Source: Bifidobacterium sp. ESL0682
GTDB taxonomy: Bacteria; Actinomycetota; Actinomycetes; Actinomycetales; Bifidobacteriaceae
DNA: 64,000 bases
Assembly: GCF_029392815.1 (NCBI RefSeq)
Contig: NZ_CP113942.1
Coordinates: 620,001 to 684,000, forward strand
Reading direction: 5' to 3'
Shown: piece after piece, positions 1 through 9,689 of the stretch
How the letters are laid out: each line of letters starts with the position of its first letter
How positions within the stretch are numbered: position 1 is the stretch's first letter
Position numbers and translations under genes: made by a program
Notes under the pieces: model-generated
What the model was told of the DNA's origin: nothing
The model's database searches: none
What the model saw: only the letters and a program-made list of their open reading frames with translations

Positions 1-972
1 TTTGGCAAGTTTGCTCGAAAACTCAAGGTCGCGATGGTCGCGCTTGCGGTGGTGCTGCTCGTTATTGTCGATATGGCCTTGCCGAAATTCGTTTACCGGC
101 ACATCAACGTGGTGCCGGGAACGTCGGAGGCCGCGCTCGCCTTGCCGATTCAGATGATGGCTCGAGCCGCGCATGACCATCCGGATGACATCAGCGATTC
201 CGACCGCGAAGCCGTTGACAACTATCTTGAATATTCGTGGGATGAAATCGGCCACCATTACGATCCGTGGCTTGCCGTTCCGGCCATCGGTTGGACGATA
301 AAAGGCAAGGTGCCGATTTCCCGCTTCGCCAAAGCTTGGCTGGATATTGGCCTGCGTCATCCTGATTCGTATCTGCAGGGCTTCTTCTGTCTGGAATCCG
401 GGTGGATGACCTTTGACGCTTTCAGTGTCAAGGATCAGAAGATTCCCAAACCGGTTTCGGTGATGATACTGCCGATGGCCACTTCCGACACCGCTGCCTA
501 CACCTACGGTGTGCTCCAGCCGCATACCCCGCCTACCGAGGCCAGCGAGACGGTGAAGCAGCTTTATCGCACCATCATCGATACGCCAGGCATCAATATC
601 CCGTTCTTCATGGCATTGTGGACTTCAGTATTGCCGGGATTTGTGCTGTATTACCTTTGGCGACGTCGAAAAGAGCGGCGCTCGCAAATGCTTGGGATGA
701 GCCGCAACGTTCATGGCGAAAGCGATAGTCAAACTTCCGGTAGCCCGATGGCCTGCGCCGTATCTGCGGGTCGGAGCTTGTTGCTCACATGCCTGCCGTG
801 GCTACTGAGCGTCGCCGGTCTCTACGTCTGCGCCGAAAGCCTGTCAAGACCGGGCCGTCCTTCGCCGACGAGGTTCGTGTTCCAGCTGGTGTTGCTCACT
901 CCAATGGTGGTCGGTTTCCTGTGCTCTGGCCGTGGATCTCAGACTTCGGCAGACTGCAGCCCTACCAATTGA
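1..972 (+). CDS. C-terminal part of a large membrane protein (DUF6020-like)
   Basis: The reading frame is open from base 1, so the N-terminus lies outside the window and only about 323 residues are visible. A hydrophobic helix opens the visible part. It is followed by about 150 mostly polar residues, probably outside the membrane (patches such as WDEIGHHYDPW and GWTIKGKVP). Three more hydrophobic segments follow, with a positively charged loop (WRRRKERR) after the first. The shape, a long soluble domain among many membrane helices, resembles the DUF6020 proteins common in bifidobacteria, often found near glycan genes. The family call is from memory of family appearance. Function is unknown. 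The last dozen residues look unlike a conserved end. Confidence 0.6.
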   Translation, partial: FGKFARKLKVAMVALAVVLLVIVDMALPKFVYRHINVVPGTSEAALALPIQMMARAAHDHPDDISDSDREAVDNYLEYSWDEIGHHYDPWLAVPAIGWTIKGKVPISRFAKAWLDIGLRHPDSYLQGFFCLESGWMTFDAFSVKDQKIPKPVSVMILPMATSDTAAYTYGVLQPHTPPTEASETVKQLYRTIIDTPGINIPFFMALWTSVLPGFVLYYLWRRRKERRSQMLGMSRNVHGESDSQTSGSPMACAVSAGRSLLLTCLPWLLSVAGLYVCAESLSRPGRPSPTRFVFQLVLLTPMVVGFLCSGRGSQTSADCSPTN

Positions 973-1014
973 CGGCAATGGCTGGCTGTATGCGGATGCG
1001 CGACGTAGCTGCGC

Positions 1015-2202
1015 TCATGCATCAACTATTTGCAAGCGCTCAAAGGCATCGGTATCTGTTTCGTAGCGCAGCGAATAGATGATCAGCAGAATGGTGGCGG
1101 TAAGAGCGAAGGGGATGCCTCCCAACGCCGTGAAATGGTAGTTCATGCCCGACATGGTGAGCATGCCGCCGCCCACGGCCGAACCGACCGCGTTGCCGAG
1201 GTTGAACGCGACCTGCACCGCCGCTCCGCCGATAAGCTCTCCGCCGCCTTTGCCCGCTTCGGCCATCAGCAGTTGCTGTGGAGTGGAGATGAAGAACAGC
1301 GCGAAGGAAATGATAAACGTGAAGATTGCGGTATCGATCTTGTTGCCGGGCACGAAGAATACCAGAACCAGACCAATCACGCTGAGACACTGACCAAGGC
1401 CGGCCGTTCCAGCGCTGCGCCAGCGGTCAGTCAGATGTCCGCCGACGAGCCCGCCGACCACCATCGCAAAACCAGCAAGCATCATTAGCAGCGGTACCAA
1501 TCCCGAAGCGTAGCCGCCGACGTGCTGCAGCCACGGCGAGACGTAGCTCCACCAGCTGAAAATGCCGGTGTTGCCGGTGAAGACTGCAATGAGAATAATC
1601 CAGGGGCCGGGTTTGGTCAGAAACTTGAACTGTCCCAGTATGCCGGCGTCCTCGACCGGGTCGATACGCGGCACCCAAGCGGCCACCAGAATGACGGTCA
1701 GCGCGGCGACCCCAGCAAGGATGAGGAACGCCAGGCGCCAGGAAAGGTGCTCGGCGATGAGCGTACCGGCCGGCACGCCCAGCATGTTGGCCACCGTCTG
1801 ACCAGTGATGGTGAGGCTGACCGCCTTCGCCTCTTTGCCGGGTTCGGCCAAGGTTTTGGCCACGAGTGCCGAGGTTCCGAAGAAGGCACCGTGGGGGAGT
1901 CCGGAAATGAAACGGCCGATGACCAGCAGTGTGGCATTCGGGGCGGATGCGCTGAATAGGTCGCCCAGGAAGGCGATGACCATGAAGATGACGATAAGCT
2001 TTTTCGGGCCGATTTTGCGCCCGAAAATCAGCATCAACGTGCCGACGCATACACCGATGGCATAGGCCGAGATGAAGTTGCCGGCTGTGGGGATGCTCAC
2101 ACGCATATCCCGCGCGGCTTGGGTCAGGATGCCCATCATCACGAATTCGGCGGCCCCGTAGGTGAACGCTCCACAGGCCAATGCGAACAGGCTTTTCTTC
2201 AA
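1015..2202 (-). CDS. MFS efflux permease (AraJ/chloramphenicol-resistance-like)
   Basis: This 395-residue protein has the 12 hydrophobic segments of a drug/H+ antiporter-1 type major facilitator. The N-terminal half carries the FGRKIGPKK loop, the expected cytoplasmic motif A between helices 2 and 3. The RFISGLPHGAFFG segment matches the sugar-efflux/chloramphenicol-efflux subgroup. It probably exports a small hydrophobic compound or sugar; the substrate cannot be read. I take a TTG start at 2202 because an AAGGAG ribosome site lies just upstream. It is monocistronic, and its stop is about 40 bases from the end of the convergent membrane gene. Confidence 0.85.
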   Translation of the reverse strand: MKKSLFALACGAFTYGAAEFVMMGILTQAARDMRVSIPTAGNFISAYAIGVCVGTLMLIFGRKIGPKKLIVIFMVIAFLGDLFSASAPNATLLVIGRFISGLPHGAFFGTSALVAKTLAEPGKEAKAVSLTITGQTVANMLGVPAGTLIAEHLSWRLAFLILAGVAALTVILVAAWVPRIDPVEDAGILGQFKFLTKPGPWIILIAVFTGNTGIFSWWSYVSPWLQHVGGYASGLVPLLMMLAGFAMVVGGLVGGHLTDRWRSAGTAGLGQCLSVIGLVLVFFVPGNKIDTAIFTFIISFALFFISTPQQLLMAEAGKGGGELIGGAAVQVAFNLGNAVGSAVGGGMLTMSGMNYHFTALGGIPFALTATILLIIYSLRYETDTDAFERLQIVDA

Positions 2203-2363
2203 GGTAACTCCTTTATGGAGATTGGGTACATGGGTCGGATTTGGAAATAATCCCCAGACGGGTCGCCGAAAAATCGGTTTGTCAAGGAATATTTTTGACT
2301 GCTGTGTTCTCTTGCAACATCATACTAACGCGAAAGATTTATTGCAGATACTTTAAAGATAAT

Positions 2364-2390
2364 AAAACCCCTTGCAAAGCAAGGGGTTTT
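2364..2390 (-). terminator. Hairpin terminator after tRNA-Pro
   Basis: A perfect 12-bp stem (AAAACCCCTTGC / GCAAGGGGTTTT) with a 3-base loop lies 5 bases beyond the CCA end of tRNA-Pro. Its 3' arm ends in TTTT when read on the minus strand, as expected for an intrinsic terminator. Confidence 0.85.
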
Positions 2391-2394
2391 AAGT

Positions 2395-2471
<77 letters not shown>

Positions 2472-2487
2472 ATGAACAACAGCAATC

Positions 2488-2549
2488 ATGATACAACGAC
2501 CCCGGGGACGAGTCCATTGTGCGTGTCGTATGCGGGGTCGTTGCATCAT
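2488..2549. repeat. Inverted repeat upstream of tRNA-Pro
   Basis: Arms 2488-2504 and 2533-2549 are complementary over 17 positions with one mismatch. The core is CAACGACCCCG / CGGGGTCGTTG around a 28-base spacer. It sits directly upstream of the tRNA-Pro gene, so it could be a terminator, a regulatory site or a small dispersed repeat. No T-run follows either arm. Confidence 0.6.
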
Positions 2550-2594
2550 AATTGATAGTTTTTATCAATGAATATGATAAATCGTTAGGATTTT

Positions 2595-2701
2595 GCGTTG
2601 TTCCAGGCACTAAGTTGGGTACATGTGCTGGAAACAACGCATGTACGACCGAAAGATGCGTTGTTTCCAGCATAGATGTGTGTGAAGTACTGGAAATAAC
2701 G
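2595..2701. repeat. Four alternating copies of a CTGGAAACAACGC element before lysS
   Basis: Four copies of a 12-13 base element alternate in orientation: 2595-2606 (minus, one base shorter), 2628-2640 (plus), 2658-2670 (minus) and 2690-2701 (plus, one change). Copies two and three form a perfect 16-bp inverted repeat (2627-2671) with a 13-base loop. The cluster ends about 60 bases before the lysS start, so an operator array or RNA hairpin regulating lysS is possible. Function is inferred from position only. Confidence 0.65.
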
Positions 2702-2761
2702 AAAGTGAGCTCCTAGGGACATGTAATGGCGTGTATCGGCTGCTCGGTACACTCAGGAATT

Positions 2762-4425
2762 ATGAGTGAAACGAATGAAACCGGTGAAAACCGGAATGAA
2801 GAAGAGGCTGAAGCCCCGGTAATGTCCACCGTCGAGCGTGCAGAGCTGCGCCTCAAACAAGATGAGGCCATCGCGGCAAATATTGATGCAGGCAAGTCTT
2901 TCGACGAGTCCATCGACCCGACCAACAAGGAATTCGGACCGGAGGGCCAGCCCGAGCAGGTACAGATGCGCGTGGCCAAGCGTGCCCAGATGCTGAAGGA
3001 TGGAGTCGCGCCGTATCCGGTCGTGGTTGAAGTCACCGATACGATTCCGGAAGTCCGCGCCAAGTATGAAGGCAAGCTCAATGCAGGCGATGAGACTCAG
3101 GATGTAGTCGCCATTGCCGGCCGCGTGCTTTTCCTGCGCAATGGCGGCGGCCTGTGCTTCGTGCAGCTTGCCGCTGGTGATGGCACCAAGATCCAGGGTA
3201 TGATTTCCAAGAAGGAGATCGGTGCGGATTCTCTCAAAGCGTTCAAGCAGTTCGTCGATTTGGGCGATCATCTTTATCTGAAGGGGCGCGTGATTGCGTC
3301 GAAGACCGGTGAGTTGTCCGTCTTCGCCAGCGAGTGGAAGATTGCTTCCAAGGCCCTGCAACCGCTCCCTGCGCTGCATAAGGAACTCACGGAAGACACC
3401 CGCACCCGCAAGCCGTATATTGGCATGATTGCCGACGAGAACATCCGCAACATGGTCCGTAAGCGTTCCAAGGTGGTCACCTCGCTGCGCAACACCTTCG
3501 CCAAGGACGACTTCCTTGAGGTCGAGACGCCGATGCTGCAGACGGTGCACGGGGAGCGGCCGCCCGCCCGTTCGTCACCCACATGAACGCTTTCGACATG
3601 GACCTCTACCTGCGTATCGCTCCGGAACTGTTCCTCAAGCGCTGCCTGGTCGGTGGTATCGAACGTGTCTTCGAAATCAACCGCGACTTCCGCAACGAGG
3701 GCGTCGACGGCACGCACGCCCCCGAGTTCACCATGCTCGAGGCTTATCAGGCTTACGGCAACTACGACACCATCGCCGCGCTGACCAAGAAGCTCATTCA
3801 GCAGTCCGCCATCGACGCGTTCGGCTCCACCAAGGTCACGTTGCTCGATGGCAGCGAATACGACTTCGGCGGTGAATGGAAGCAGATTTCCATGTACGAG
3901 TCGCTTTCCGAGTCGCTCGGCGAGGAGATTACGCCGGAAACTTCCGTGGAACACCTTGGTGCCATCGCCGACAAGCTTGGTGTCGAGCGCGACGAGGTCG
4001 AGAACCACGGCAAGCTGGTCGAGCATCTTTGGGAGCACTTCTACGAGGCTGGTTTAGGCGCTGAAGTCCCGACCTTCGTGCGTGACTTCCCGGTCGAGAC
4101 CAGCCCGTTGGTCAAAGCTCATCGTTCCAAGAAGGGCGTTGTGGAGAAGTGGGATCTTTACGTCCGCGGCTTCGAACTGGCGACCGGCTACTCCGAACTC
4201 AACGACCCCGTCGTGCAGCGCCAGCGTCTGGTCGACCAGGCCAAGGATGCGCTTGCCGGCGACGTCGAAGCGATGGATATCGACGAGGACTTCCTCGAAG
4301 CGCTGGGCGTCGGCATGCCGCCCGCTGGAGGTATGGGCATGGGCATCGACCGTCTGCTGATCGCCCTGACCGGTGCCACCATCCGCGAGACCATTACCTT
4401 CCCGCTGGTCAAGCCGCTGAACTGA
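2762..4425 (+). CDS. lysS: Lysyl-tRNA synthetase, class II (frameshift in this sequence)
   Basis: The enzyme charges tRNA-Lys with lysine. The first part has an acidic leader, then the OB-fold anticodon domain, then the start of the class II core. The second part has the RNEG loop of motif 2 ([16 protein letters not shown]) and motif 3 ending [10 protein letters not shown]. The frame breaks at the G run 3551-3554. Adding one G restores [20 protein letters not shown], exactly the family sequence, so one missing base is the likely cause. I take the ATG at 2762, with AGGA just upstream, over the in-frame ATG at 2726. LysRS is normally essential, which argues for a sequence error rather than a true pseudogene. 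Confidence 0.92.
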
Positions 4426-4473
4426 TCGATTCGGTATAGGGATTTCAACACAGTCCCTATCGATAAGTGATGT

Positions 4474-4524
4474 AAACGGTTGTGGCCCGTTCCTTCTAAG
4501 AGGAATGGGCCACAACCGTTTTTT
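4474..4524 (+). terminator. Strong terminator after lysS
   Basis: A stem of about 20 bp (AAACGGTTGTGGCCC paired with GGGCCACAACCGTTT, extended inward by TTCCT/AGGAA) closes a small loop and is followed by a T run. It lies about 50 bases after the lysS stop and faces the convergent glycosidase gene. Confidence 0.9.
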
Positions 4525-4595
4525 CGATTAGGTGTTTCACCGGAAACATTCAAATGCTCTTGAAGCGGCGACACGAATCACTTTAAATTTCGTTA

Positions 4596-6884
4596 TTATC
4601 GGCAATTCTGTTGCGGATTCGGCCGTGTCTTGACTTGCAGGGTGACGGTCTGTCCAGCCTTGACTTGTTCGTGGACGCGTACTGCGGCGCAATCGCGCAG
4701 ATAGACAACTTCAGCTTGGTAGCGACGTGATTCGCCATCAAGATTCACATCCTCAAGCATTTCGCCTGGTTGCAACGCAATCTGCAAGGTGGTGTTGAGC
4801 GTCTCGGTGGTGTTGTTACAGAATGTCAATGTGTTTTTCCGCTCGTGAATGTTGATTGTGCCGCCGCAGAAGGACATACCGTCCCAGCTGAACTCGTTCC
4901 AAGGCGTATATGGTGCCACAGTGATGGATTTGGCATCCTCGTTGCGTCTGATGCCTGCGATGTCATGGACCATGAACGAGACAAATTCGCCTGCGCACCA
5001 TCCGCATTTGCCCAAGCCGCGCTTGACCCTTGAAGGATCCTGCTCGGCATGTTCGAACGGCCACCACCAGAACGATCCATCGAGATCGGTGGTGTGGCGA
5101 ATGCGATGCAGCGCATCGGCCAGTTCCTTGCGCGATCCCGCTCCGCACAACCCATGAACGGTGCCAGGGTAGGTAATGCCGTTGCTGTCGTCGAAGTCCC
5201 AGAAGTCAATACCGCCGGTGATCGGAGCGTAATATGGATCGTCGGTGCTGTGGGCCCATTGCGCATGATTGCGAATATACCGGTCGTCGCGGGTGGTGAA
5301 CCCGTAAACCGAGGCCAACGTCAGGTCACTTTCCTCGCCGTCGTGCACGCCGATGACGTTGCCGTTGCGATCGACACCTTCCACGAACATGTCCTTGCCG
5401 CAGATGTTGCGCACGCAGCGCTGATAAAGTGCCTTTTTGAGCGAGGTAGCGATGTCGGCCAGTGCTTCGGCCTGCCCGTCGTTCAGCATTTCGCTGAAAT
5501 CTTCGATAAGAGCCGTTGCCGCAGCCCACGCTAGAATGTTCGATCCCGTATGGAAATCACCCCGTGACGGTCCGTCTGAGATGTATAAGGTCTCGTAAAG
5601 GTCATCGTCCTTAGGACGGGAAGCAATCAGGTCATGGGCAAGCTGGTGGATGTACGTGGTGAATACGGATTGGTCGACGGTAAGTGCAGTCTTGCCATGA
5701 CGCTGGACGAGCATGGAAGCCAGTACTATGGCCAGGCATGCGTTGCCTAGCGAATGTTCGAAACCGGTGGCTTCGGGATGCATCTTTGCCTCGCGTTGCC
5801 AGGCTTTCGCGGGAATGCCGTAACGGGCGAGGAATTCGATGGCCGTGTTCGCCAATGCGGGATCGCTTTCCAGCACGCCCATGGTGCTGTATCCGAAATC
5901 ACGTGTCCACACATCGGGTAACGGATTGGCATTGGAACCCCAGAACGATCCGGCTGAGGTTCCGTCGTCGAGCAATAACATCGCCTGCCGCGCCAGTTCG
6001 CTGGCCCGTGTCGTCACTTCGCCGAACCACGGATCTTCCGGTATGTTTAGTGTGCCGAGTGTACCTTTTCGAGCGTTGAAGGTGGCCTCGAGCGCACTAG
6101 CGATGGTTGGAATGGACACGAATTCTTTGATGTTCTCGTTGTTCGTGCTGAAGTCAGCGATGAAGGCGAACTGCACTGTTTGATGTGCTTCGATGATGAA
6201 ATCGTTGGTCTGCCTGGTCTCATCGCTTTCGACGTTGGTTATATTGTCGTCTTTGACGATGGCGATGGTGACATCAAGCGGCTCAGTGTCCTTTTTGCCG
6301 GTAGTCTCGCAATGTGTTCTGAGCTCGATATTGGCAGGGGCGTCGCCGTCGTTGGTGAAGGTCGTCAGCTGGATGACGCACAGCGGTCGGTCGTGGCCAA
6401 TCTGCGGAACAAAGGTGGTTGTGTTGAATTGTGTCGTGTCGAGACAGGTCTCGAAAACCGGCAGCACGCCTTCGGCGAACTTCAGCCCCGGCGTCTGACA
6501 GATACGTCCGTTGACGGCGATGTCCATGCCGATGTGCCCTTCGCAGAATGCCATTTGCTTGTGGATATAGACACCTGGAATGAACTTACCGCGCACGTCT
6601 TGAACGCCGACCGCTTTGACGGCCCTGCGTATGCATCCGCTGCGATCGAGAGCCACGAGCAGACGGTTGTTGGAGATATCAACGCTGAAGGGATAGTGCG
6701 TGAAACGCCCGAGGTCGAATTCCATATCGGCGTCGTCTGGCCAATCGAGTCCTGCTGCTGAGAAGAGGGTGGTGCGATCGCGTGCGGCGCCGTGTCGGTC
6801 GAAGCCTATTGAAGCAAGGGTGGAGTGCAAGATATTCCCTTCGTTGGTGAGTGTGCGTTTGCGTAGCCGACATTGTTGTGGCAC
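4596..6884 (-). CDS. Putative (alpha/alpha)6-barrel glycoside hydrolase, family not assigned
   Basis: A 762-residue protein without an evident signal peptide, so probably cytoplasmic. The first ~290 residues look like a beta-rich domain. The rest has helical-hairpin barrel features: a PDVWTRDFGYSTMG segment near residue 325 of the kind that carries the catalytic acid in six-hairpin glycosidases, GPSRGDFHTGSN near 430, and a tryptophan-rich SFWWWPFEH near 625. I cannot place it in a numbered GH family. It lies beside a LacI regulator and a CUT1 importer, so it probably cleaves the imported oligosaccharide. The frame opens with GTG at 6884. A TTG 17 codons inside, preceded by GAAGGGA, is an attractive alternative start. 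Confidence 0.75.
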   Translation of the reverse strand: MPQQCRLRKRTLTNEGNILHSTLASIGFDRHGAARDRTTLFSAAGLDWPDDADMEFDLGRFTHYPFSVDISNNRLLVALDRSGCIRRAVKAVGVQDVRGKFIPGVYIHKQMAFCEGHIGMDIAVNGRICQTPGLKFAEGVLPVFETCLDTTQFNTTTFVPQIGHDRPLCVIQLTTFTNDGDAPANIELRTHCETTGKKDTEPLDVTIAIVKDDNITNVESDETRQTNDFIIEAHQTVQFAFIADFSTNNENIKEFVSIPTIASALEATFNARKGTLGTLNIPEDPWFGEVTTRASELARQAMLLLDDGTSAGSFWGSNANPLPDVWTRDFGYSTMGVLESDPALANTAIEFLARYGIPAKAWQREAKMHPEATGFEHSLGNACLAIVLASMLVQRHGKTALTVDQSVFTTYIHQLAHDLIASRPKDDDLYETLYISDGPSRGDFHTGSNILAWAAATALIEDFSEMLNDGQAEALADIATSLKKALYQRCVRNICGKDMFVEGVDRNGNVIGVHDGEESDLTLASVYGFTTRDDRYIRNHAQWAHSTDDPYYAPITGGIDFWDFDDSNGITYPGTVHGLCGAGSRKELADALHRIRHTTDLDGSFWWWPFEHAEQDPSRVKRGLGKCGWCAGEFVSFMVHDIAGIRRNEDAKSITVAPYTPWNEFSWDGMSFCGGTINIHERKNTLTFCNNTTETLNTTLQIALQPGEMLEDVNLDGESRRYQAEVVYLRDCAAVRVHEQVKAGQTVTLQVKTRPNPQQNCR

Positions 6885-6917
6885 AGGTGATGCGGTATAC
6901 GTCTTCTTTGCAATGAT

Positions 6918-6929
6918 AACGTATACATA
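6918..6929. promoter_or_regulatory. LacI-type operator candidate 1 (TAACGTATACAT)
   Basis: This near-palindromic 12-mer lies 33 bases upstream of the glycosidase start. The same motif recurs twice in the lacI/binding-protein intergenic region (8053-8064 and 8204-8215). Its size and central CG fit LacI/GalR operators. A related half-site GTATACG lies at 6895-6901. Confidence 0.6.
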
Positions 6930-6980
6930 AGATTTGTCAACGAGAGACGGCGTTATCTTCCGTCTTTATGATGAGAGACT

Positions 6981-7988
6981 TTAGCGTAGCGGTGTGGTTG
7001 TGTTCCGAATGGCAAGGAATGAGGGGACCGTGATGTGCCGTTCGATACCAGTATTGCCGTCGATCAGTGCCAGTGCGGTCTTTCCGGCCGTGCGTCCGAT
7101 GGAAAACGGATCCTGCCTGACGGTAGTGAGTCCGACCTCTTGGGCATAGGTGGAATCGTCGAATCCGATTAACGAGACATCCGATGGAATCCGTAGCCCA
7201 TTGCGTAGCAGAAGCGCGAGCAACGGGACGGCATACTCGTCGTTGATGCAGCAGATCGCGGTCGGTCTTCTCTCCAATGTCGTCAGTTGTGAGAAGGCGT
7301 AGTCAGCGCGATTGACGTCTTTGGGCGCATAGATGACCCGCAGATTGATGTCAGGGCCTTCCTTGCAGATTTCTTTGATGGAGTTGAGCCTGTCTTGGCC
7401 ATTCCATTTGAAGGTTTCCGTTTCGGGGTCAAGACATACGTAAGCAATATCGCGGTGGCCGAGTTGGGCTAGATGATTGACAACCATCCTCATGCTCGCC
7501 TGTTCATCGAGATTGATGGTTGCGGAGAATTCGGGCATGGGTGTGGTGTTGATGCCGATCAGCGGAATGCCGCTGGATTTGAGTTTGGCTGCCTCGTCGT
7601 GCGAGACCTGGAAGGAGACGACCAGTACGGCGTCCGCGTTGCGGTTGATAGACATGTCCGAGAAGAAATCGTGACGCTCTTGCGAGTCCGAGACTTGGTA
7701 GACCGAGATGTCATATCCCGCATTGTGCAGTACGGAATTGAGACCGGAGAGAATATGGGAATCGTACCAGGATTCGAGTTCTCCGCCGGTGAGGAAGGCG
7801 ATACGTGCCGCTTTGCCGCTTTTGAGCGCTGACGCGGAACGGGAGATGGTGAATCCCATGTCGTGTGCGGTTTCAAGTACACGTTCGCGGGTTTTCGGTA
7901 ACACCTTTGCGGGCTGGGTGAAGGCGCGGGAGACGGTCGCGATGGAGACTCCGGCGCGTTCGGCGACGTCATGGATGGATGCCGGCAT
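6981..7988 (-). CDS. LacI-family sugar-responsive repressor
   Basis: 335 residues. The N-terminal helix-turn-helix (residues 4-24, VAERAGVSIATVSRAF) is the LacI signature, followed by a hinge helix with PKTRERV. The C-terminal ~270 residues form a periplasmic-binding-protein-like effector domain. The gene starts at ATG 7988 with AAGGAG 6 bases upstream. It lies between the glycosidase (same strand, about 100 bases downstream) and the divergent ABC transporter. Three copies of a TAACGTATACAT-like palindrome in the two promoter regions are its probable operators. The effector is unknown but presumably the imported sugar or a derivative. Confidence 0.93.
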   Translation of the reverse strand: MPASIHDVAERAGVSIATVSRAFTQPAKVLPKTRERVLETAHDMGFTISRSASALKSGKAARIAFLTGGELESWYDSHILSGLNSVLHNAGYDISVYQVSDSQERHDFFSDMSINRNADAVLVVSFQVSHDEAAKLKSSGIPLIGINTTPMPEFSATINLDEQASMRMVVNHLAQLGHRDIAYVCLDPETETFKWNGQDRLNSIKEICKEGPDINLRVIYAPKDVNRADYAFSQLTTLERRPTAICCINDEYAVPLLALLLRNGLRIPSDVSLIGFDDSTYAQEVGLTTVRQDPFSIGRTAGKTALALIDGNTGIERHITVPSFLAIRNTTTPLR

Positions 7989-8052
7989 TTATCGCTCCTT
8001 GACCAAAGGATTTGTTCATCTACAGCGTATCATAGTAAGTGCTGATAGAAGG

Positions 8053-8064
8053 ATACGTATACAT
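8053..8064. promoter_or_regulatory. LacI-type operator candidate 2 (ATACGTATACAT)
   Basis: This matches candidate 1 at 11 of 12 positions and its core ATACGTAT is a perfect palindrome. It lies 65 bases upstream of the lacI start, so it could mediate autoregulation. Confidence 0.6.
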
Positions 8065-8180
8065 TTCTTATTATTTTCTAGGTCAAATTGTTTTACAAGA
8101 TTGTCGGATTGTTGTTTTAAAGCGTTTAGAAATACTGGAAACTCAAGGAAATAAATTTCTTTAATAATCTATTCTTCAGG

Positions 8181-8215
8181 TTGACGTTTCTAAAATAATA
8201 TGCTAACGTTTACAT
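8181..8215 (+). promoter_or_regulatory. Promoter-operator of the sugar transporter
   Basis: TTGACG at 8181-8186 is a good -35 box. Seventeen bases later is a weak -10 (TAACGT, 8204-8209), which overlaps the third operator copy TAACGTTTACAT (8204-8215). An operator on the -10 would let the LacI protein block initiation. The start codon is about 175 bases downstream, which leaves a long leader. I see no riboswitch fold in that leader. Confidence 0.5.
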
Positions 8216-8389
8216 TATTGCGAAGAGGCATGACGCGTCCAGTTGATTGATGGTCGTATCTACCAAGCAGTCCGTGCTAAGCCGTGACTTTTGTGTAGAG
8301 TGTACGGAATCGTTGCAATGAAGCGGTTTTGAGACTCGTATAGAAGGCAAGCTCTGTGCGGTGTTGTTGGTTTCTATGAGGAGGGATCG

Positions 8390-9673
8390 ATGAAGATAAC
8401 ACTAAGACGTGCAATCCGGGTGTTGCTGGCGTGCCTATGCACCATCGGCATCGCCGGAGCTGGCGCGGGTTGCGGTTCAACTGGCGCCAGCGGCTCGAAC
8501 GTCGTCACCCTGAGCTTTTTCCAGACTAAGCCAGAGGCCAATGAGGATTACGACAAGATCATCGCCGACTTCGAGAAGACCCATCCCAATATCAAGGTCG
8601 TCCAGAACGAAGCGGCCGATGCAGCAACCGCGTTGAGAGCCTTGCTTGTCAAGGACCGTACACCTGATGTCATCTCGATCAACCCCAACGGGGAGATGGG
8701 CAAGATGGCCAAGGCCGGAGTGTTCTACGATTTCAGCAACAGCCCCATTGTCCCGAGACTGAAGCCGGCGCAGCAGAGGATTCTCGCCGATCTCGGCCAC
8801 AATGGAGATGAGGTCAATATGCTCATGTACGCAGGCAACGTGTGTGGCCTCATGTATAACGTCGACCTATTCAAGAAATACAACGTTCCAATCCCTCGGA
8901 CTTGGAAGCAACTGGAAAGCGCCGCCGCAACGTTCGAGTCCAATGGCATCGCTCCGTTCATCGGGACATTGGGAGACCCCAACCGCGTCTCCACGCCTTT
9001 CGATGGCTTGGCTCCCTATTATGAGAAGGATGGCTTCTGGGACAAGATGCATCAGGAAGGCCGTCATCTGACTCCGGATTCGCCGGTGTCGTTTTCCAGA
9101 AATTTCAAGCCTCTGCTGCAGCGCCTCTACTGGATGTACCAGCACACCACCAAGGATGTGCGCACGATGAACTATGAGGACGGCAACGCCGCATTCGCCG
9201 AAGGCAAAGGCGCGATGATACTCACCGGCAACTGGGCGCTGGCTCCGATGTTGCAGACTAACCCCAATCTGCACGCCAAGTTCTTCCCGTATCCCGCCGA
9301 CAACGCCAAAGACGATATCCTTGTTTCCGGCGGTGACGTAGCCATCACCATGGGCGCGCATCCCAAACACGAGAAAGAATCGATGGAGTTCATCAACTAT
9401 CTGTTCCAGAAAAAGATTCAGAAAAAATTCGTGGACGACCAGCAGCTCATCCCGTCTCTGAAAGATCTCAAGGCCAACGCGAACCCTGCGCTCGCCTCTG
9501 CGGAGCCGTGGATTGACTCGGGCAAGATTATCGGCTATGCCGATCACCATATTCCCGCATCCATCAGCTACAACCCGATTTTGAACAAAGCCATGCTTGA
9601 CGGCAACCTCGACAGTGCCTTGAACACGCTCGACAACGAGTGGCGCAAGGTCGAGGCCAGGACGATTGAGTAG
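8390..9673 (+). CDS. Sugar ABC transporter solute-binding lipoprotein (CUT1, family 1)
   Basis: 427 residues. A short positively charged start and hydrophobic stretch end in AGAGC with Cys28 as the lipidated residue, so the mature protein is anchored outside the membrane. The rest fits family 1 extracellular solute-binding proteins (for example GNWALAPML and the C-terminal YNPILNKAM region). A GGAGGG ribosome site precedes ATG 8390. It captures an oligosaccharide for the two permeases downstream. No ATPase gene is present; bifidobacteria often share one MsmK-type ATPase encoded elsewhere. Confidence 0.93.
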   Translation: MKITLRRAIRVLLACLCTIGIAGAGAGCGSTGASGSNVVTLSFFQTKPEANEDYDKIIADFEKTHPNIKVVQNEAADAATALRALLVKDRTPDVISINPNGEMGKMAKAGVFYDFSNSPIVPRLKPAQQRILADLGHNGDEVNMLMYAGNVCGLMYNVDLFKKYNVPIPRTWKQLESAAATFESNGIAPFIGTLGDPNRVSTPFDGLAPYYEKDGFWDKMHQEGRHLTPDSPVSFSRNFKPLLQRLYWMYQHTTKDVRTMNYEDGNAAFAEGKGAMILTGNWALAPMLQTNPNLHAKFFPYPADNAKDDILVSGGDVAITMGAHPKHEKESMEFINYLFQKKIQKKFVDDQQLIPSLKDLKANANPALASAEPWIDSGKIIGYADHHIPASISYNPILNKAMLDGNLDSALNTLDNEWRKVEARTIE

Positions 9674-9689
9674 GGAAGAGGCAGATATC

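Noticed and set aside
3545-3560. Programmed frameshift in lysS
   Set aside because: No slippery heptamer with downstream structure, and the same G-run loss recurs in unrelated genes, so an error is simpler.
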